Shown: piece after piece, positions 8,423-16,578 of the stretch
Numbering within the stretch: position 1 is the first letter of the stretch
How the letters are laid out: each line of letters opens with the position of its first letter
Assembly: GCA_043392685.1 (NCBI GenBank)
Contig: JBHZGM010000001.1
Source: Metapseudomonas sp043392685
GTDB taxonomy: Bacteria > Pseudomonadota > Gammaproteobacteria > Pseudomonadales > Pseudomonadaceae
Strand: one strand, 5' to 3'
DNA length: 64,000 bases
Translations under genes and position numbers: made by a program
The notes under the pieces: model-generated
Seen by the model: only the letters and a program-made list of their open reading frames with translations
The model's database searches: none
What the model was told of the DNA's origin: nothing

Positions 8423-9640
8423 TCAGGCCTCCAACCCGAACGGATCGTCGATGGAATGGCTCGGCTGGGTAAACCAGCGCGGCCCGGTGGGGGTCATGTA
8501 GAAGTGATCCTCCAGGCGAATGCCAAACTCGCCCGGTACGCAGATCATCGGCTCGTTGGAGAAGCACATGCCCTCGGCCAGCGGCGTTTCGTCGCCACGC
8601 ACCAGGTATGGTCCTTCGTGGATATCCATGCCGATGCCGTGACCGGTGCGGTGCGGCAGGCCCGGTAGCTGGTAATCCGGCCCCAGGCCACCGGCTTCCA
8701 GGCAACGGCGGGCGGCGGCATCGACCGAGCCGCAGGGCGCGCCAGGACGCGCAGCCTCGAAGGCGGCCAGTTGTGCCGCCTTCTCCAGGCTCCAGAGTGC
8801 GCGCTGGCGTTCGCTCGGCAAGCCGAACACATAGCTGCGGGTGATATCCGACTGATAGCCGTGGAGCTGGCAACCGGTGTCGATCAGCACCATGTCGCCG
8901 TCCTTGAGCACCTGCGCATGTTTCACCCCATGGGGGAAGGCGCTGGCCTCGCCGAACAGCACGATGCAGAAGGTGGAACCCGGCGCACCCACCTTGCGGT
9001 GCGCCTGGTGGATGAACTCGGCGACCTCGGCGGTGCTGATGCCCTCGCGCAGGATGCTGGCGGCAGCCTTGTGCACTTCCAGGGTCATGTCCTTGGCGCG
9101 CTGCATCAGCGCCAGTTCGGTGGCGGACTTGTGGAAGCGGCAGGGATCGATGACACAGGCGGCATTGACGAACTCGAAGGCGGCCCCCAGCCGACGGATG
9201 CCGTCGTACATGAAGAAGGCCACGGACGGGCAGAGACCGATGCGGGCCTCGGCAGCGATGCCCATGCCGGCCAGCATGTCCAGCAGCAGGCGGTAGGGGC
9301 TCTCGTGTTCGTGCCAGGTGTGGATAACCCCGTCCACCTCACGAAAATCGCGGATGGTGCCTTCCTCGAAGGCCGGGGCGATGTAGACCAGCGGGCCATC
9401 GGCGGGCAGCACGGCGCCCACCATGCGTTCGCTCGGGTTCCACTTCACTCCGGTGAAGTAACGCAGGTTGCTGCCGGCGTTCAGGTAGATGGCCGCGATG
9501 CCCTGATCACGCATCAGGCCCTGGGCCTTGGCAATGCGCGCCTGATACTCGTCGAGACCGATGGGGCCCATGCCCGCGGCCATGTTCGACAGGCCGGCGA
9601 GCGCCTGTTCCGGCGTCTTGCCACCCACTCCTACCGTCAT
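8423..9640 (-). CDS. mdpA: M24 family metallopeptidase (Xaa-Pro/dipeptidase-like, MdpA)
   Basis: A 405-aa cytoplasmic pita-bread peptidase. The N-terminal creatinase-type domain (about residues 25-170) is followed by the catalytic domain. All five metal ligands are visible: Asp and Asp in L-I-D-T-G-C and S-D-I-T-R-S, His in T-G-H-G-I-G-M-D-I-H-E-G, Glu in F-S-N-E-P-M-I and Glu in R-L-E-D-H-F. In P. aeruginosa the orthologue next to psdR is a dipeptidase repressed by PsdR, so it should hydrolyse dipeptides imported by the Dpp system. A GGAG site precedes the ATG. It is divergent from psdR, with two operator-like palindromes between them. Confidence 0.9.
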   Translation of the reverse strand: MTVGVGGKTPEQALAGLSNMAAGMGPIGLDEYQARIAKAQGLMRDQGIAAIYLNAGSNLRYFTGVKWNPSERMVGAVLPADGPLVYIAPAFEEGTIRDFREVDGVIHTWHEHESPYRLLLDMLAGMGIAAEARIGLCPSVAFFMYDGIRRLGAAFEFVNAACVIDPCRFHKSATELALMQRAKDMTLEVHKAAASILREGISTAEVAEFIHQAHRKVGAPGSTFCIVLFGEASAFPHGVKHAQVLKDGDMVLIDTGCQLHGYQSDITRSYVFGLPSERQRALWSLEKAAQLAAFEAARPGAPCGSVDAAARRCLEAGGLGPDYQLPGLPHRTGHGIGMDIHEGPYLVRGDETPLAEGMCFSNEPMICVPGEFGIRLEDHFYMTPTGPRWFTQPSHSIDDPFGLEA

Positions 9641-9674
9641 AATTGTTCTCCCGAGTCGTGTTGCGGTGCGCAGA

Positions 9675-9727
9675 ATTTAAGTTCCACTTAAATAACCGTC
9701 AACGCCAATTTTCAGTACCACTTAATT
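9675..9727. promoter_or_regulatory. Two PsdR-type operator palindromes in the mdpA-psdR intergenic region
   Basis: Site A, 9675-9693, is a perfect 8-3-8 inverted repeat: ATTTAAGT-TCC-ACTTAAAT. Site B, 9709-9727, is an imperfect copy with the same geometry: TTTTCAGT-ACC-ACTTAATT (13 of 16 arm bases match site A). Their centres are 34 bp apart. Two more copies lie ahead of the third binding-protein gene. Assignment to PsdR is inferred from position next to the regulator gene. Confidence 0.7.
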
Positions 9728-9795
9728 TTCAACAAGGCGACAAGCCTTTTCTGCATTGCGCCGCCCGTTATACTGGCGTCCTCGAAACCAGAGCC

Positions 9796-10365
9796 ATGCC
9801 AATGACCGTAGAACAGATCGGCGAACGGTTGCGCCGCTACCGCCGCGCCGCCAACAAGACCCTGAACCAGGTAGCCGCCGAATCGGGCCTCACCGCCAGT
9901 TTCCTGTCCCAGGCCGAGCGCAACCTCACCGGCGTGTCGATCTCTTCCCTGGCGAACATCGCCAAATCGCTGGGAATTCCCCTCAACGTCCTGTTCGACC
10001 AGCCCAGCCAGCACCAGCCCGATTCCCACCAGGGCCAGCGCGTGCGCTACACCATCGGTGGCCAGCCGCTGGCCTACGAGCGCCTGTCCAGCAACTTTCC
10101 CGGCAACCAGATCAACGCGGTGAAAATGAGCATGCCGGTGGGCTACCGATCCGAGCTCATTTCCCATGAAGGCGCCGAGTTCGCCTATGTGCTGTCCGGG
10201 CAGATCGTCTACACCATCGAAGGCCACGACTATCCCCTGGGCCCGGGGGACTCGGTGCATTTCGATGCAGCCAAACCGCACTATCTCGCCAACTCCGGCG
10301 AGGAAGTGGCTGAGGTACTGACCGTCACCACAATGGGCCTTTTCGACGACCACCCCGCGCCCTGA
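9796..10365 (+). CDS. psdR: XRE-cupin transcriptional repressor PsdR
   Basis: A 189-aa regulator with an N-terminal XRE helix-turn-helix (about residues 8-65; T-L-N-Q-V-A-A-E-S-G-L-T-A-S-F-L-S-Q-A-E is the recognition region) and a C-terminal cupin (about 105-180; Y-V-L-S-G-Q-I-V-Y-T and G-P-G-D-S-V-H-F-D) that likely senses a small ligand. PsdR of P. aeruginosa represses dipeptide uptake and mdpA, and its loss is a frequent adaptation during growth on protein. Start choice is ATG 9796 or ATG 9802; nothing convincing distinguishes them. Divergent from mdpA and 263 bp upstream of dppA3. Confidence 0.9.
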   Translation: MPMTVEQIGERLRRYRRAANKTLNQVAAESGLTASFLSQAERNLTGVSISSLANIAKSLGIPLNVLFDQPSQHQPDSHQGQRVRYTIGGQPLAYERLSSNFPGNQINAVKMSMPVGYRSELISHEGAEFAYVLSGQIVYTIEGHDYPLGPGDSVHFDAAKPHYLANSGEEVAEVLTVTTMGLFDDHPAP

Positions 10366-10396
10366 GCCGTCGGCTTTCGGAAGTAAACACCACTGA

Positions 10397-10431
10397 ATTT
10401 AAGTTGACCTTAATTTCAGCATCACTTAAGT
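10397..10431. promoter_or_regulatory. Two overlapping PsdR-type operators ahead of dppA3
   Basis: Site C, 10397-10415: ATTTAAGT-TGA-CCTTAATT. Site D, 10413-10431: ATTTCAGC-ATC-ACTTAAGT. Both keep the 8-3-8 layout of the perfect site at 9675, with centres 16 bp apart and three shared bases. They lie 30-65 bp after psdR and about 200 bp before dppA3, in an otherwise gene-free 262-bp interval, so PsdR probably controls dppA3 and the downstream genes. Confidence 0.65.
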
Positions 10432-10627
10432 TCAGCCTCGGCAGGCGGAGGCGCAAGCACTCCTTTCCCCTTCGCCACCATCGCCCGCCCGGGAATACCG
10501 GCCTCCGGCCCCGGCTCGCGAATGACGGGCAACCTGCGGCCCACGAAGTCGCAGGATCAGGTGTACAAGACACCGCAGGCTTCAACACCTGATATGCCGC
10601 CCTCAGAAAAACAACAACGAGGTTCGC

Positions 10628-12229
10628 ATGCGTCAGAAAACCGCGCTCAAATCCTTGATCGCCGCAGGTCTCATCCTTGGCTCCGGCCTCACCCACGCCG
10701 CCAGCAACCTGGTGTTCTGCTCCGAAGGCAGCCCCGCCGGCTTCGATCCGGGCCAGTACACCACCGGCACTGATTTCGATGCGACCTCGGAAACCCTGTT
10801 CAACCGCCTGGCCCAGTTCCAGCGTGGCAGCACCCAGGTCGAACCGGCCCTGGCCAGCAACTGGGACATCAGCGAAGACGGCAAGCGCTACGTGTTCCAC
10901 CTGCGCCCGGGCGTGAAGTTCCACACCACCGATTACTTCAAGCCGACCCGCGACTTCAACGCCGACGACGTGGTGTTCACCTTCCAGCGCATGCTGGACA
11001 AGAACCACCCGTTCCGTAAGGCGTACCCCAGCGAATTCCCCTACTTCACCGACATGGGCCTGGACAAGAACATCGCCCGGGTGGAGAAGCTCGACGACAT
11101 GACCGTGGCCTTCACCCTGAACGAGGTGGATGCCGCCTTCATCCAGAACCTGTCGATGAACTTCGCCGCGATCCAGTCTGCCGAATACGCCGACCAGCTG
11201 CTCAAGGCCGGCAAGGCCGCCGACATCAACCTGAAGCCCATTGGCACCGGCCCCTTCGTGCTCAAGCGCTACCAGAAGGACGCGCAGATCCGCTTCACCG
11301 GCAACAAGGACTACTGGAAGCCGGAAGACGTGAAGATCGACAACCTGATCTTCGCCATCAACACTGATGCCTCGGTACGCGCCCAGAAGCTCAAGGCCGG
11401 CGAGTGCCAGATCACCCTCAACCCGCGTCCCGCCGATATCGAGGCCCTGAAGAAGGACCCGAACCTGCAGGTGCCGAGCGAGCCCGGCTTCAACCTCGGC
11501 TACATCGCCTACAACGTCACCCGCGCCCCCTTCGACAAACTCGAAGTGCGCCAGGCGCTGGACATGGCGGTGAACAAAAAGGCCATCATCGACGCCGTCT
11601 ACCAGGGCGCCGGCCAGCTGGCGGTGAACGGCATGCCACCGACCCAGTGGTCCTACGACGAAACCATCAAGGACCGCGAGTTCAACCCGGACAAGGCCAG
11701 GGAACTGCTCAAGGCCGCCGGCGTTGCCGAAGGCACCGAGATCACCCTCTGGGCCATGCCGGTGCAGCGCCCCTACAACCCCAACGCCAAGCTGATGGCC
11801 GAAATGCTCCAGGCCGACTGGGCCAAGGTGGGTATCAAGGCGCGCATTGTCAGCTACGAGTGGGGCGAGTACATCAAGCGCGCCCATGCCGGCGAGCACG
11901 ACGCCATGCTGATCGGCTGGACCGGCGATAACGGTGACCCGGACAACTGGCTGGGCACTCTCTACGGCTGCGATTCGGTGGACGGCAACAACTTCTCCAA
12001 ATGGTGCGACGCCAGCTACGACAAACTGGTGAAGGCCGCCAAGGCCACCACCGACGTCGAGAAACGCACCGAGCTGTACAAACAGGCCCAGCACGTCCTG
12101 CAACAGCAGGTGCCGATCACCCCGATCGCCCACTCCACGGTCTACCAGCCGATGCGTGCCAGCGTGAAGGATTTCCTGATCAGCCCCTTCGGACGCAACA
12201 GCTTCTACGGCGTCTCCAACGGACGCTGA
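10628..12229 (+). CDS. dppA3: Dipeptide ABC transporter substrate-binding protein (DppA3-like)
   Basis: A 533-aa SBP_bac_5 protein with a signal peptide of about 24 residues. It is nearly superposable on the binding protein at 5032: same length, and the same N-L-V-F-C-S-E-G-S-P-A-G-F-D-P-G-Q-Y start and G-D-N-G-D-P-D-N-W-L-G-T-L-Y-G motif. It heads the transcript toward dppBCDF and carries operator-like palindromes upstream. In P. aeruginosa a porin gene (opdP) and a fourth binding-protein gene lie between this gene and dppB; here only 195 bp separate them. Peptide specificity cannot be read from the sequence. Confidence 0.92.
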   Translation: MRQKTALKSLIAAGLILGSGLTHAASNLVFCSEGSPAGFDPGQYTTGTDFDATSETLFNRLAQFQRGSTQVEPALASNWDISEDGKRYVFHLRPGVKFHTTDYFKPTRDFNADDVVFTFQRMLDKNHPFRKAYPSEFPYFTDMGLDKNIARVEKLDDMTVAFTLNEVDAAFIQNLSMNFAAIQSAEYADQLLKAGKAADINLKPIGTGPFVLKRYQKDAQIRFTGNKDYWKPEDVKIDNLIFAINTDASVRAQKLKAGECQITLNPRPADIEALKKDPNLQVPSEPGFNLGYIAYNVTRAPFDKLEVRQALDMAVNKKAIIDAVYQGAGQLAVNGMPPTQWSYDETIKDREFNPDKARELLKAAGVAEGTEITLWAMPVQRPYNPNAKLMAEMLQADWAKVGIKARIVSYEWGEYIKRAHAGEHDAMLIGWTGDNGDPDNWLGTLYGCDSVDGNNFSKWCDASYDKLVKAAKATTDVEKRTELYKQAQHVLQQQVPITPIAHSTVYQPMRASVKDFLISPFGRNSFYGVSNGR

Positions 12230-12235
12230 GTGAGC

Positions 12236-12347
12236 GAGGCCGGTCAACCGGCCTCCTTCACATCCTCAAACCGACGCCCAGATCGGACGAGGCCAATCTC
12301 ACCTGCCACAAAAAACGCAAGGCGACCGCCTCTCGGGGCGGTGCCTT
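12236..12347 (+). terminator. Two stem-loops between dppA3 and dppB
   Basis: A nine-base stem GAGGCCGGT-CA-ACCGGCCTC at 12236-12255 lies just after the dppA3 stop. A larger interrupted stem, AAGGC-G-ACCGCC ... GGCGGT-GCCTTT, lies at 12319-12347 and ends in T residues. Attenuation or mRNA stabilisation here would keep binding protein more abundant than the membrane components, as is common in ABC operons. Confidence 0.6.
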
Positions 12348-12424
12348 TACCCATGCGGCCTAAACTGCTGGGAACGGTCGGTACGCTGACCGGCAAAACA
12401 AAAGATGAGGAGTGATTCGCCCAA

Positions 12425-13435
12425 ATGTTGAGTTTCATCGCGCGCCGACTGGGGCTTCTGATCCCCACCTTCTTCGGCGTTACCTTGCTCACCTTCGCAC
12501 TAATCCGCCTGATTCCCGGCGACCCGGTGGAAGTGATGATGGGTGAGCGCCGGGTAGACCCGGAAATGCACGCCCAGGCCATGGAACGCCTCGGTCTCAA
12601 CAAGCCGCTGCCGGAACAGTACCTGGACTACATCGGCAAGCTGGCCCACGGCGACCTGGGCGAATCGCTGCGCACCCGCGAAGGCGTCTGGCACGAATTC
12701 CTCACCCTGTTCCCCGCCACCCTGGAACTAGCCATCGCCGCGTTGATCTTCGCCGGCACCCTCGGGGTGCTGGCGGGGGTGATCGCTGCCCTGAAGCGCG
12801 GCTCGCTATTCGACCACGGGGTGATGGGCGTTTCCCTGGCGGGATACTCCATGCCGATCTTCTGGTGGGGCCTGCTGCTGATCATGTTCTTCTCCGTGGG
12901 GCTGGGCTGGACGCCGGTGTCCGGGCGCATCGACCTGCTCTACGACATCGAGCCGAAAACCGGCTTCATGCTCATCGACACGCTGCTGTCCGAAGAAGAA
13001 GGCGCCTTCGTCGACGCCCTGCGCCACCTGATCCTGCCGGCCATCGTGCTGGGCACCATCCCGCTGGCGGTGATCGCCCGCATGACCCGCTCGGCCATGC
13101 TCGAAGTGCTGCGCGAAGACTATGTGCGCACCGCCCGCGCCAAGGGCCTGTCGCCCGCCCGCGTGGTCTTCGTCCACGGCCTGCGCAACGCGCTGATCCC
13201 GGTGCTGACCGTGTTCGGCCTGCAAGTGGGCACCCTGCTCGCCGGCGCGGTGCTGACCGAAACCATCTTCTCCTGGCCGGGCATCGGCAAATGGCTGATC
13301 GAAGCCATCGGCGCCCGTGACTATCCGGTGGTGCAGAACGGCATCCTGCTGATCGCCTGCCTGGTAATCCTGGTGAACTTCGTCGTGGACATCCTCTACG
13401 GCCTGGTGAACCCCCGCATCCGTCATCAGCGTTAA
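12425..13435 (+). CDS. dppB: Dipeptide ABC transporter permease DppB
   Basis: A 336-aa inner-membrane subunit with six helices. It starts F-I-A-R-R-L-G-L-L-I-P-T-F-F-G-V, the typical DppB/OppB first helix, and carries the EAA loop in the region V-R-T-A-R-A-K-G-L-S-P that contacts the ATPases. It pairs with DppC to form the dipeptide channel. The ATG at 12425 has a GAGGAG site about 15 bases upstream (weakly spaced). It is first of the dppBCDF set; DppC begins 12 bases after its stop. Confidence 0.93.
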   Translation: MLSFIARRLGLLIPTFFGVTLLTFALIRLIPGDPVEVMMGERRVDPEMHAQAMERLGLNKPLPEQYLDYIGKLAHGDLGESLRTREGVWHEFLTLFPATLELAIAALIFAGTLGVLAGVIAALKRGSLFDHGVMGVSLAGYSMPIFWWGLLLIMFFSVGLGWTPVSGRIDLLYDIEPKTGFMLIDTLLSEEEGAFVDALRHLILPAIVLGTIPLAVIARMTRSAMLEVLREDYVRTARAKGLSPARVVFVHGLRNALIPVLTVFGLQVGTLLAGAVLTETIFSWPGIGKWLIEAIGARDYPVVQNGILLIACLVILVNFVVDILYGLVNPRIRHQR

Positions 13436-13447
13436 GGAGGCCTGAAC

Positions 13448-14353
13448 ATGAATGCCATGCAACCTCAGGTCGACCCTAGCGTCCTCTATCCCTCTCCCCT
13501 CAAGGAATTCTGGAAGGCCTTCGCCCACAACAAGGGTGCTGTCGGCGGCCTTGCCTTCATGATCCTGATCATCTTCTGCGCCCTTTTCGCGCCCTGGGTC
13601 GCCCCCCATGACCCGAGCGAGCAGTTCCGCGACTTCCTGCTGACCCCGCCGGTGTGGCTGGAAGGCGGCCAGGCGCAGTTCCTGCTCGGAACCGACGAAC
13701 TGGGCCGCGATCTACTCTCGCGCCTGATCCACGGCGCCCGCCTGTCCCTGCTGATCGGCCTGTCTTCGGTGGTGATGTCGCTGATTCCCGGCATCCTCCT
13801 CGGCCTGGTGGCGGGTTTCTTCCCACGCCTGCTGGGCCCGTCGATCATGCGCCTGATGGACATCATGCTGGCTCTGCCGTCCCTGCTGCTGGCGGTGGCC
13901 ATCGTCGCCATCCTCGGCCCGGGCCTGATCAACACCGTGATCGCCATCGCCATCGTCTCCCTGCCCTCCTACGTGCGCCTGACCCGCGCCTCGGTGATGG
14001 GCGAGCTGAACCGCGACTACGTCACCGCCTCGCGCCTGGCCGGCGCCGGCCTGCTGCGCCTGATGTTCGTCACCGTGCTGCCCAACTGCATGGCGCCGCT
14101 GATCGTCCAGGCCACCCTGAGCTTCTCCTCGGCCATCCTCGACGCCGCCGCCCTGGGCTTCCTCGGCCTCGGCGTGCAGCCGCCGACTCCCGAGTGGGGC
14201 ACCATGCTGGCCTCCGCGCGCGACTACATCGAACGCGCCTGGTGGGTGGTCTCGCTGCCCGGCCTGACCATCCTGCTCAGCGTGCTGGCGATCAACCTGA
14301 TGGGCGACGGCCTGCGCGATGCGCTGGACCCGAAACTCAAGAATGCAGTCTGA
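13448..14353 (+). CDS. dppC: Dipeptide ABC transporter permease DppC
   Basis: A 301-aa second channel subunit. It has the N-terminal OppC_N segment (H-N-K-G-A-V-G-G-L-A), L-G-T-D-E-L-G-R-D-L-L-S-R-L-I-H-G-A-R of the DppC family, and the EAA-type loop Y-V-T-A-S-R-L-A-G-A-G. AAGGAGG precedes the ATG. After its stop the operon is interrupted by a REP element before dppD. Confidence 0.93.
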   Translation: MNAMQPQVDPSVLYPSPLKEFWKAFAHNKGAVGGLAFMILIIFCALFAPWVAPHDPSEQFRDFLLTPPVWLEGGQAQFLLGTDELGRDLLSRLIHGARLSLLIGLSSVVMSLIPGILLGLVAGFFPRLLGPSIMRLMDIMLALPSLLLAVAIVAILGPGLINTVIAIAIVSLPSYVRLTRASVMGELNRDYVTASRLAGAGLLRLMFVTVLPNCMAPLIVQATLSFSSAILDAAALGFLGLGVQPPTPEWGTMLASARDYIERAWWVVSLPGLTILLSVLAINLMGDGLRDALDPKLKNAV

Positions 14354-14363
14354 GGAGCCCGCC

Positions 14364-14498
14364 ATGAGAATTTCCGTTCCGCGCCGGCTCCCCGTAGGAG
14401 CCAGCTTGCTGGCGAACCTGCAGCCTCCCTTCGCGAGCAAGCTCGCTCCTACAACGCCGCGTTCAAGCATTGCGCATCGCCCGGAGACCGCCGCATGA
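14364..14498 (+). CDS. Possible 44-aa REP-encoded leader ORF coupling dppC to dppD
   Basis: A short frame opens with a well-placed GGAG (14354-14357) and ATG at 14364, ten bases after the dppC stop. It runs right through the REP element (encoding V-G-A-S-L-L-A-N ... F-A-S-K-L-A-P-T) and ends at TGA 14496-14498, overlapping the dppD start as ATGA. The peptide has no recognisable domain. Its translation could carry ribosomes across the REP hairpin to dppD. Whether it is translated is inference from the ribosome site and the exact overlap. Confidence 0.4.
   Translation: MRISVPRRLPVGASLLANLQPPFASKLAPTTPRSSIAHRPETAA
14394..14453. repeat. REP pair inside the dpp operon
   Basis: GTAGGAGCCAGCTTGCTGGCGAA ... 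TTCGCGAGCAAGCTCGCTCCTAC: two oppositely oriented REP units about 60 bases end to end, between dppC and dppD. REPs inside an operon can stabilise upstream mRNA or attenuate downstream expression. Confidence 0.9.
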
Positions 14499-15469
14499 GC
14501 CTCCTCGAGATCAACAACCTCAGCGTGCGCTTCGGCGACGCCAACGCCGTCCCGGTGGTGGATGGCCTCGACATTTCGGTGAACAAGGGCGAAGTACTGG
14601 CCATCGTCGGTGAGTCTGGCTCCGGCAAGTCGGTGACCATGATGGCGCTGATGGGCCTGATCGACGCTCCCGGCCGCATCACCGCCGACAGCCTGCGCTT
14701 CGACGGCCACGACATGCTCAAGCTCAAGGGCAAGCAGCGTCGGCACATCGTCGGCAAGGACCTGGCGATGGTCTTCCAGGACCCGATGACCGCGCTCAAC
14801 CCCAGCTACACCGTGGGCTTCCAGATCGAGGAAGTGCTGCGCCAGCACCTCGGCCTGAAGGGCAAGGCTGCCCGCCAGCGCGCCCTTGAGCTGCTGGAAC
14901 GGGTGGAAATCCCCGGTGCCGCCAGCCGTCTCGATGCCTATCCGCACCAGTTGTCCGGGGGCATGAGCCAGCGCGTGGCTATCGCCATGGCCATCGCCGC
15001 CGAGCCCAAGCTGCTGATCGCCGACGAACCCACCACCGCCCTGGACGTGACCATACAGGCGCAGATCATGGACCTGCTGCTGGACCTGCAGCGCGACCAG
15101 GGCATGGCCCTGGTGCTGATCACCCATGACCTGGCCGTGGTCGCCGAAACCGCCGACCGCGTGTGCGTGATGTACGCCGGCCAGGCCGTGGAAATCGGCG
15201 AAGTACCGCGCCTGTTCGACGCGCCCACCCATCCCTATACCGAAGCCCTGCTCAAGGCGATTCCCGAGCACAGCCTGGGCGCCCGTCGCCTGTCGACGCT
15301 GCCCGGCATCGTGCCCGGCCGCTACGACCGCCCCCACGGCTGCCTGCTGTCGCCGCGCTGCCCCTACGGGCAGTCCAACTGCGTGGCCCGGCGCCCGACA
15401 CTGGACCCGCACGCCCATGGCGCCGTGCGCTGCTTCTACCCCCTTAACCTGATCGAGGTGGCGCGATGA
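14495..15469 (+). CDS. dppD: Dipeptide ABC transporter ATP-binding protein DppD
   Basis: A 324-aa ATPase. Walker A is G-E-S-G-S-G-K-S, the signature L-S-G-G-M-S-Q-R, Walker B L-L-I-A-D-E-P-T-T-A-L-D, and the switch His lies in L-I-T-H-D-L. The C-terminal oligopeptide-transporter extension has the Cys cluster (G-C-L-L-S-P-R-C-P-Y ... C) that binds an iron-sulfur cluster in DppD homologues. It partners DppF, whose ATG overlaps the dppD stop (ATGA). The ATG is ahead of S-L-L-E-I-N-N-L. Confidence 0.93.
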   Translation: MSLLEINNLSVRFGDANAVPVVDGLDISVNKGEVLAIVGESGSGKSVTMMALMGLIDAPGRITADSLRFDGHDMLKLKGKQRRHIVGKDLAMVFQDPMTALNPSYTVGFQIEEVLRQHLGLKGKAARQRALELLERVEIPGAASRLDAYPHQLSGGMSQRVAIAMAIAAEPKLLIADEPTTALDVTIQAQIMDLLLDLQRDQGMALVLITHDLAVVAETADRVCVMYAGQAVEIGEVPRLFDAPTHPYTEALLKAIPEHSLGARRLSTLPGIVPGRYDRPHGCLLSPRCPYGQSNCVARRPTLDPHAHGAVRCFYPLNLIEVAR

Positions 15470-16437
15470 GTGCCGTATTGACCGCCCGCGACCTGCACCG
15501 CCACTACGAAGTCTCCCGTGGCCTGTTCAAGCCCCACGCCCTGGTACGCGCCCTCAATGGCGTGTCCTTCGAACTGGCAGCCGGCCGCACCCTCGCCGTG
15601 GTCGGCGAGTCCGGCTGCGGCAAGTCCACCCTCGCCCGCGCCCTGACCCTGATCGAGGAACCCTCCTCCGGCTCCCTGCAGATCGCCGGCCGCGAAGTGG
15701 CGGGCGCCAGCAAGGAAGACCGCAAGCAACTGCGCCGTGACGTGCAGATGGTGTTCCAGAACCCCTACGCCTCGCTCAATCCGCGGCAGAAGGTGGGCGA
15801 CCAGCTGGCCGAACCGCTGCTGATCAACACCGGCCTGTCCCGTGCCGAGCGCCGCGAACAGGTGCAGGCGATGATGCAGCAGGTGGGCCTGCGCCCCGAG
15901 CATTACCAGCGTTATCCGCACATGTTCTCCGGCGGCCAGCGCCAGCGCATCGCCCTGGCCCGCGCCATGATGCTCAACCCCAAGGTACTGGTGGCGGATG
16001 AGCCCACCTCGGCCCTCGACGTGTCGATCCAGGCCCAGGTGCTCAACCTCTTCATGGACCTGCAGGAGCGCTACAACACCGGCTACGTGTTCATCTCCCA
16101 CAACCTGGCCGTGGTGCGCCACGTGTCCAACGATGTGCTGGTGATGTACCTCGGCCGCCCGGTGGAAATGGGCCCCAGCGAACTGATCTACGAGCGTCCG
16201 CTGCATCCCTATACCAAGGCCCTGCTCTCGGCCACGCCGGCCATCCACCCGGACCCGGCCAAGCCGAAGATCAAGATCGCCGGCGAACTGCCCAATCCCC
16301 TCGACCCGCCGCCCGGTTGCGCCTTCCATAAGCGCTGCCCCTACGCCACCGAGCGCTGCAGGGTGGAAGTACCGGAACTGCGCCTGCTCGACGCCCGCCA
16401 AGTGGCCTGCCACAACGTGGAAACCATCAACGGCTGA
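15466..16437 (+). CDS. dppF: Dipeptide ABC transporter ATP-binding protein DppF
   Basis: A 323-aa second ATPase. Walker A G-E-S-G-C-G-K-S, signature F-S-G-G-Q-R-Q-R, Walker B V-L-V-A-D-E-P-T-S-A-L-D and switch His in F-I-S-H-N-L are all present. The C-terminal oligo_HPY extension has Cys residues in C-A-F-H-K-R-C-P. It is last in the operon; a GTGGGGGCGA-type palindrome follows and probably marks the 3' end. Confidence 0.93.
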   Translation: MSAVLTARDLHRHYEVSRGLFKPHALVRALNGVSFELAAGRTLAVVGESGCGKSTLARALTLIEEPSSGSLQIAGREVAGASKEDRKQLRRDVQMVFQNPYASLNPRQKVGDQLAEPLLINTGLSRAERREQVQAMMQQVGLRPEHYQRYPHMFSGGQRQRIALARAMMLNPKVLVADEPTSALDVSIQAQVLNLFMDLQERYNTGYVFISHNLAVVRHVSNDVLVMYLGRPVEMGPSELIYERPLHPYTKALLSATPAIHPDPAKPKIKIAGELPNPLDPPPGCAFHKRCPYATERCRVEVPELRLLDARQVACHNVETING

Positions 16438-16463
16438 AACTCGACAGGGAACGACCCGCTTCA

Positions 16464-16564
16464 TTGTGGAGCGAATTCATTCGCTGAGGGGCGCGCAGCG
16501 GCCCCATTCCGCATTGCCGGGCAGGCCGTTGGCCTGCTTCGCGAATGAATTCGCCCCCACAAGG
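16464..16564. repeat. GTGGGGGCGAATTCATTCGC extragenic palindrome, copy 3
   Basis: Left arm TTGTGGAGCGAATTCATTCGC, right arm GCGAATGAATTCGCCCCCAC, inner hairpin GCAGGCC ... GGCCTGC. It lies between the convergent dppF and lysE-type genes and may serve both as a transcript end. Confidence 0.85.
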
Positions 16565-16578
16565 AAAAGCACCCGGGA

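Noticed and set aside
10325..12247. 640-codon minus-strand frame opposite dppA3 (with similar frames opposite dppA1 and dppA2)
   Set aside because: Val/Gly/His/Leu-rich antisense translation of a conserved binding protein; the same kind of shadow appears opposite each paralogue, as expected from codon bias.
13712..15418. 568-codon minus-strand frame across dppC-dppD
   Set aside because: Shadow frame that also crosses the REP element; Gln/His/Gly-rich, no domain.
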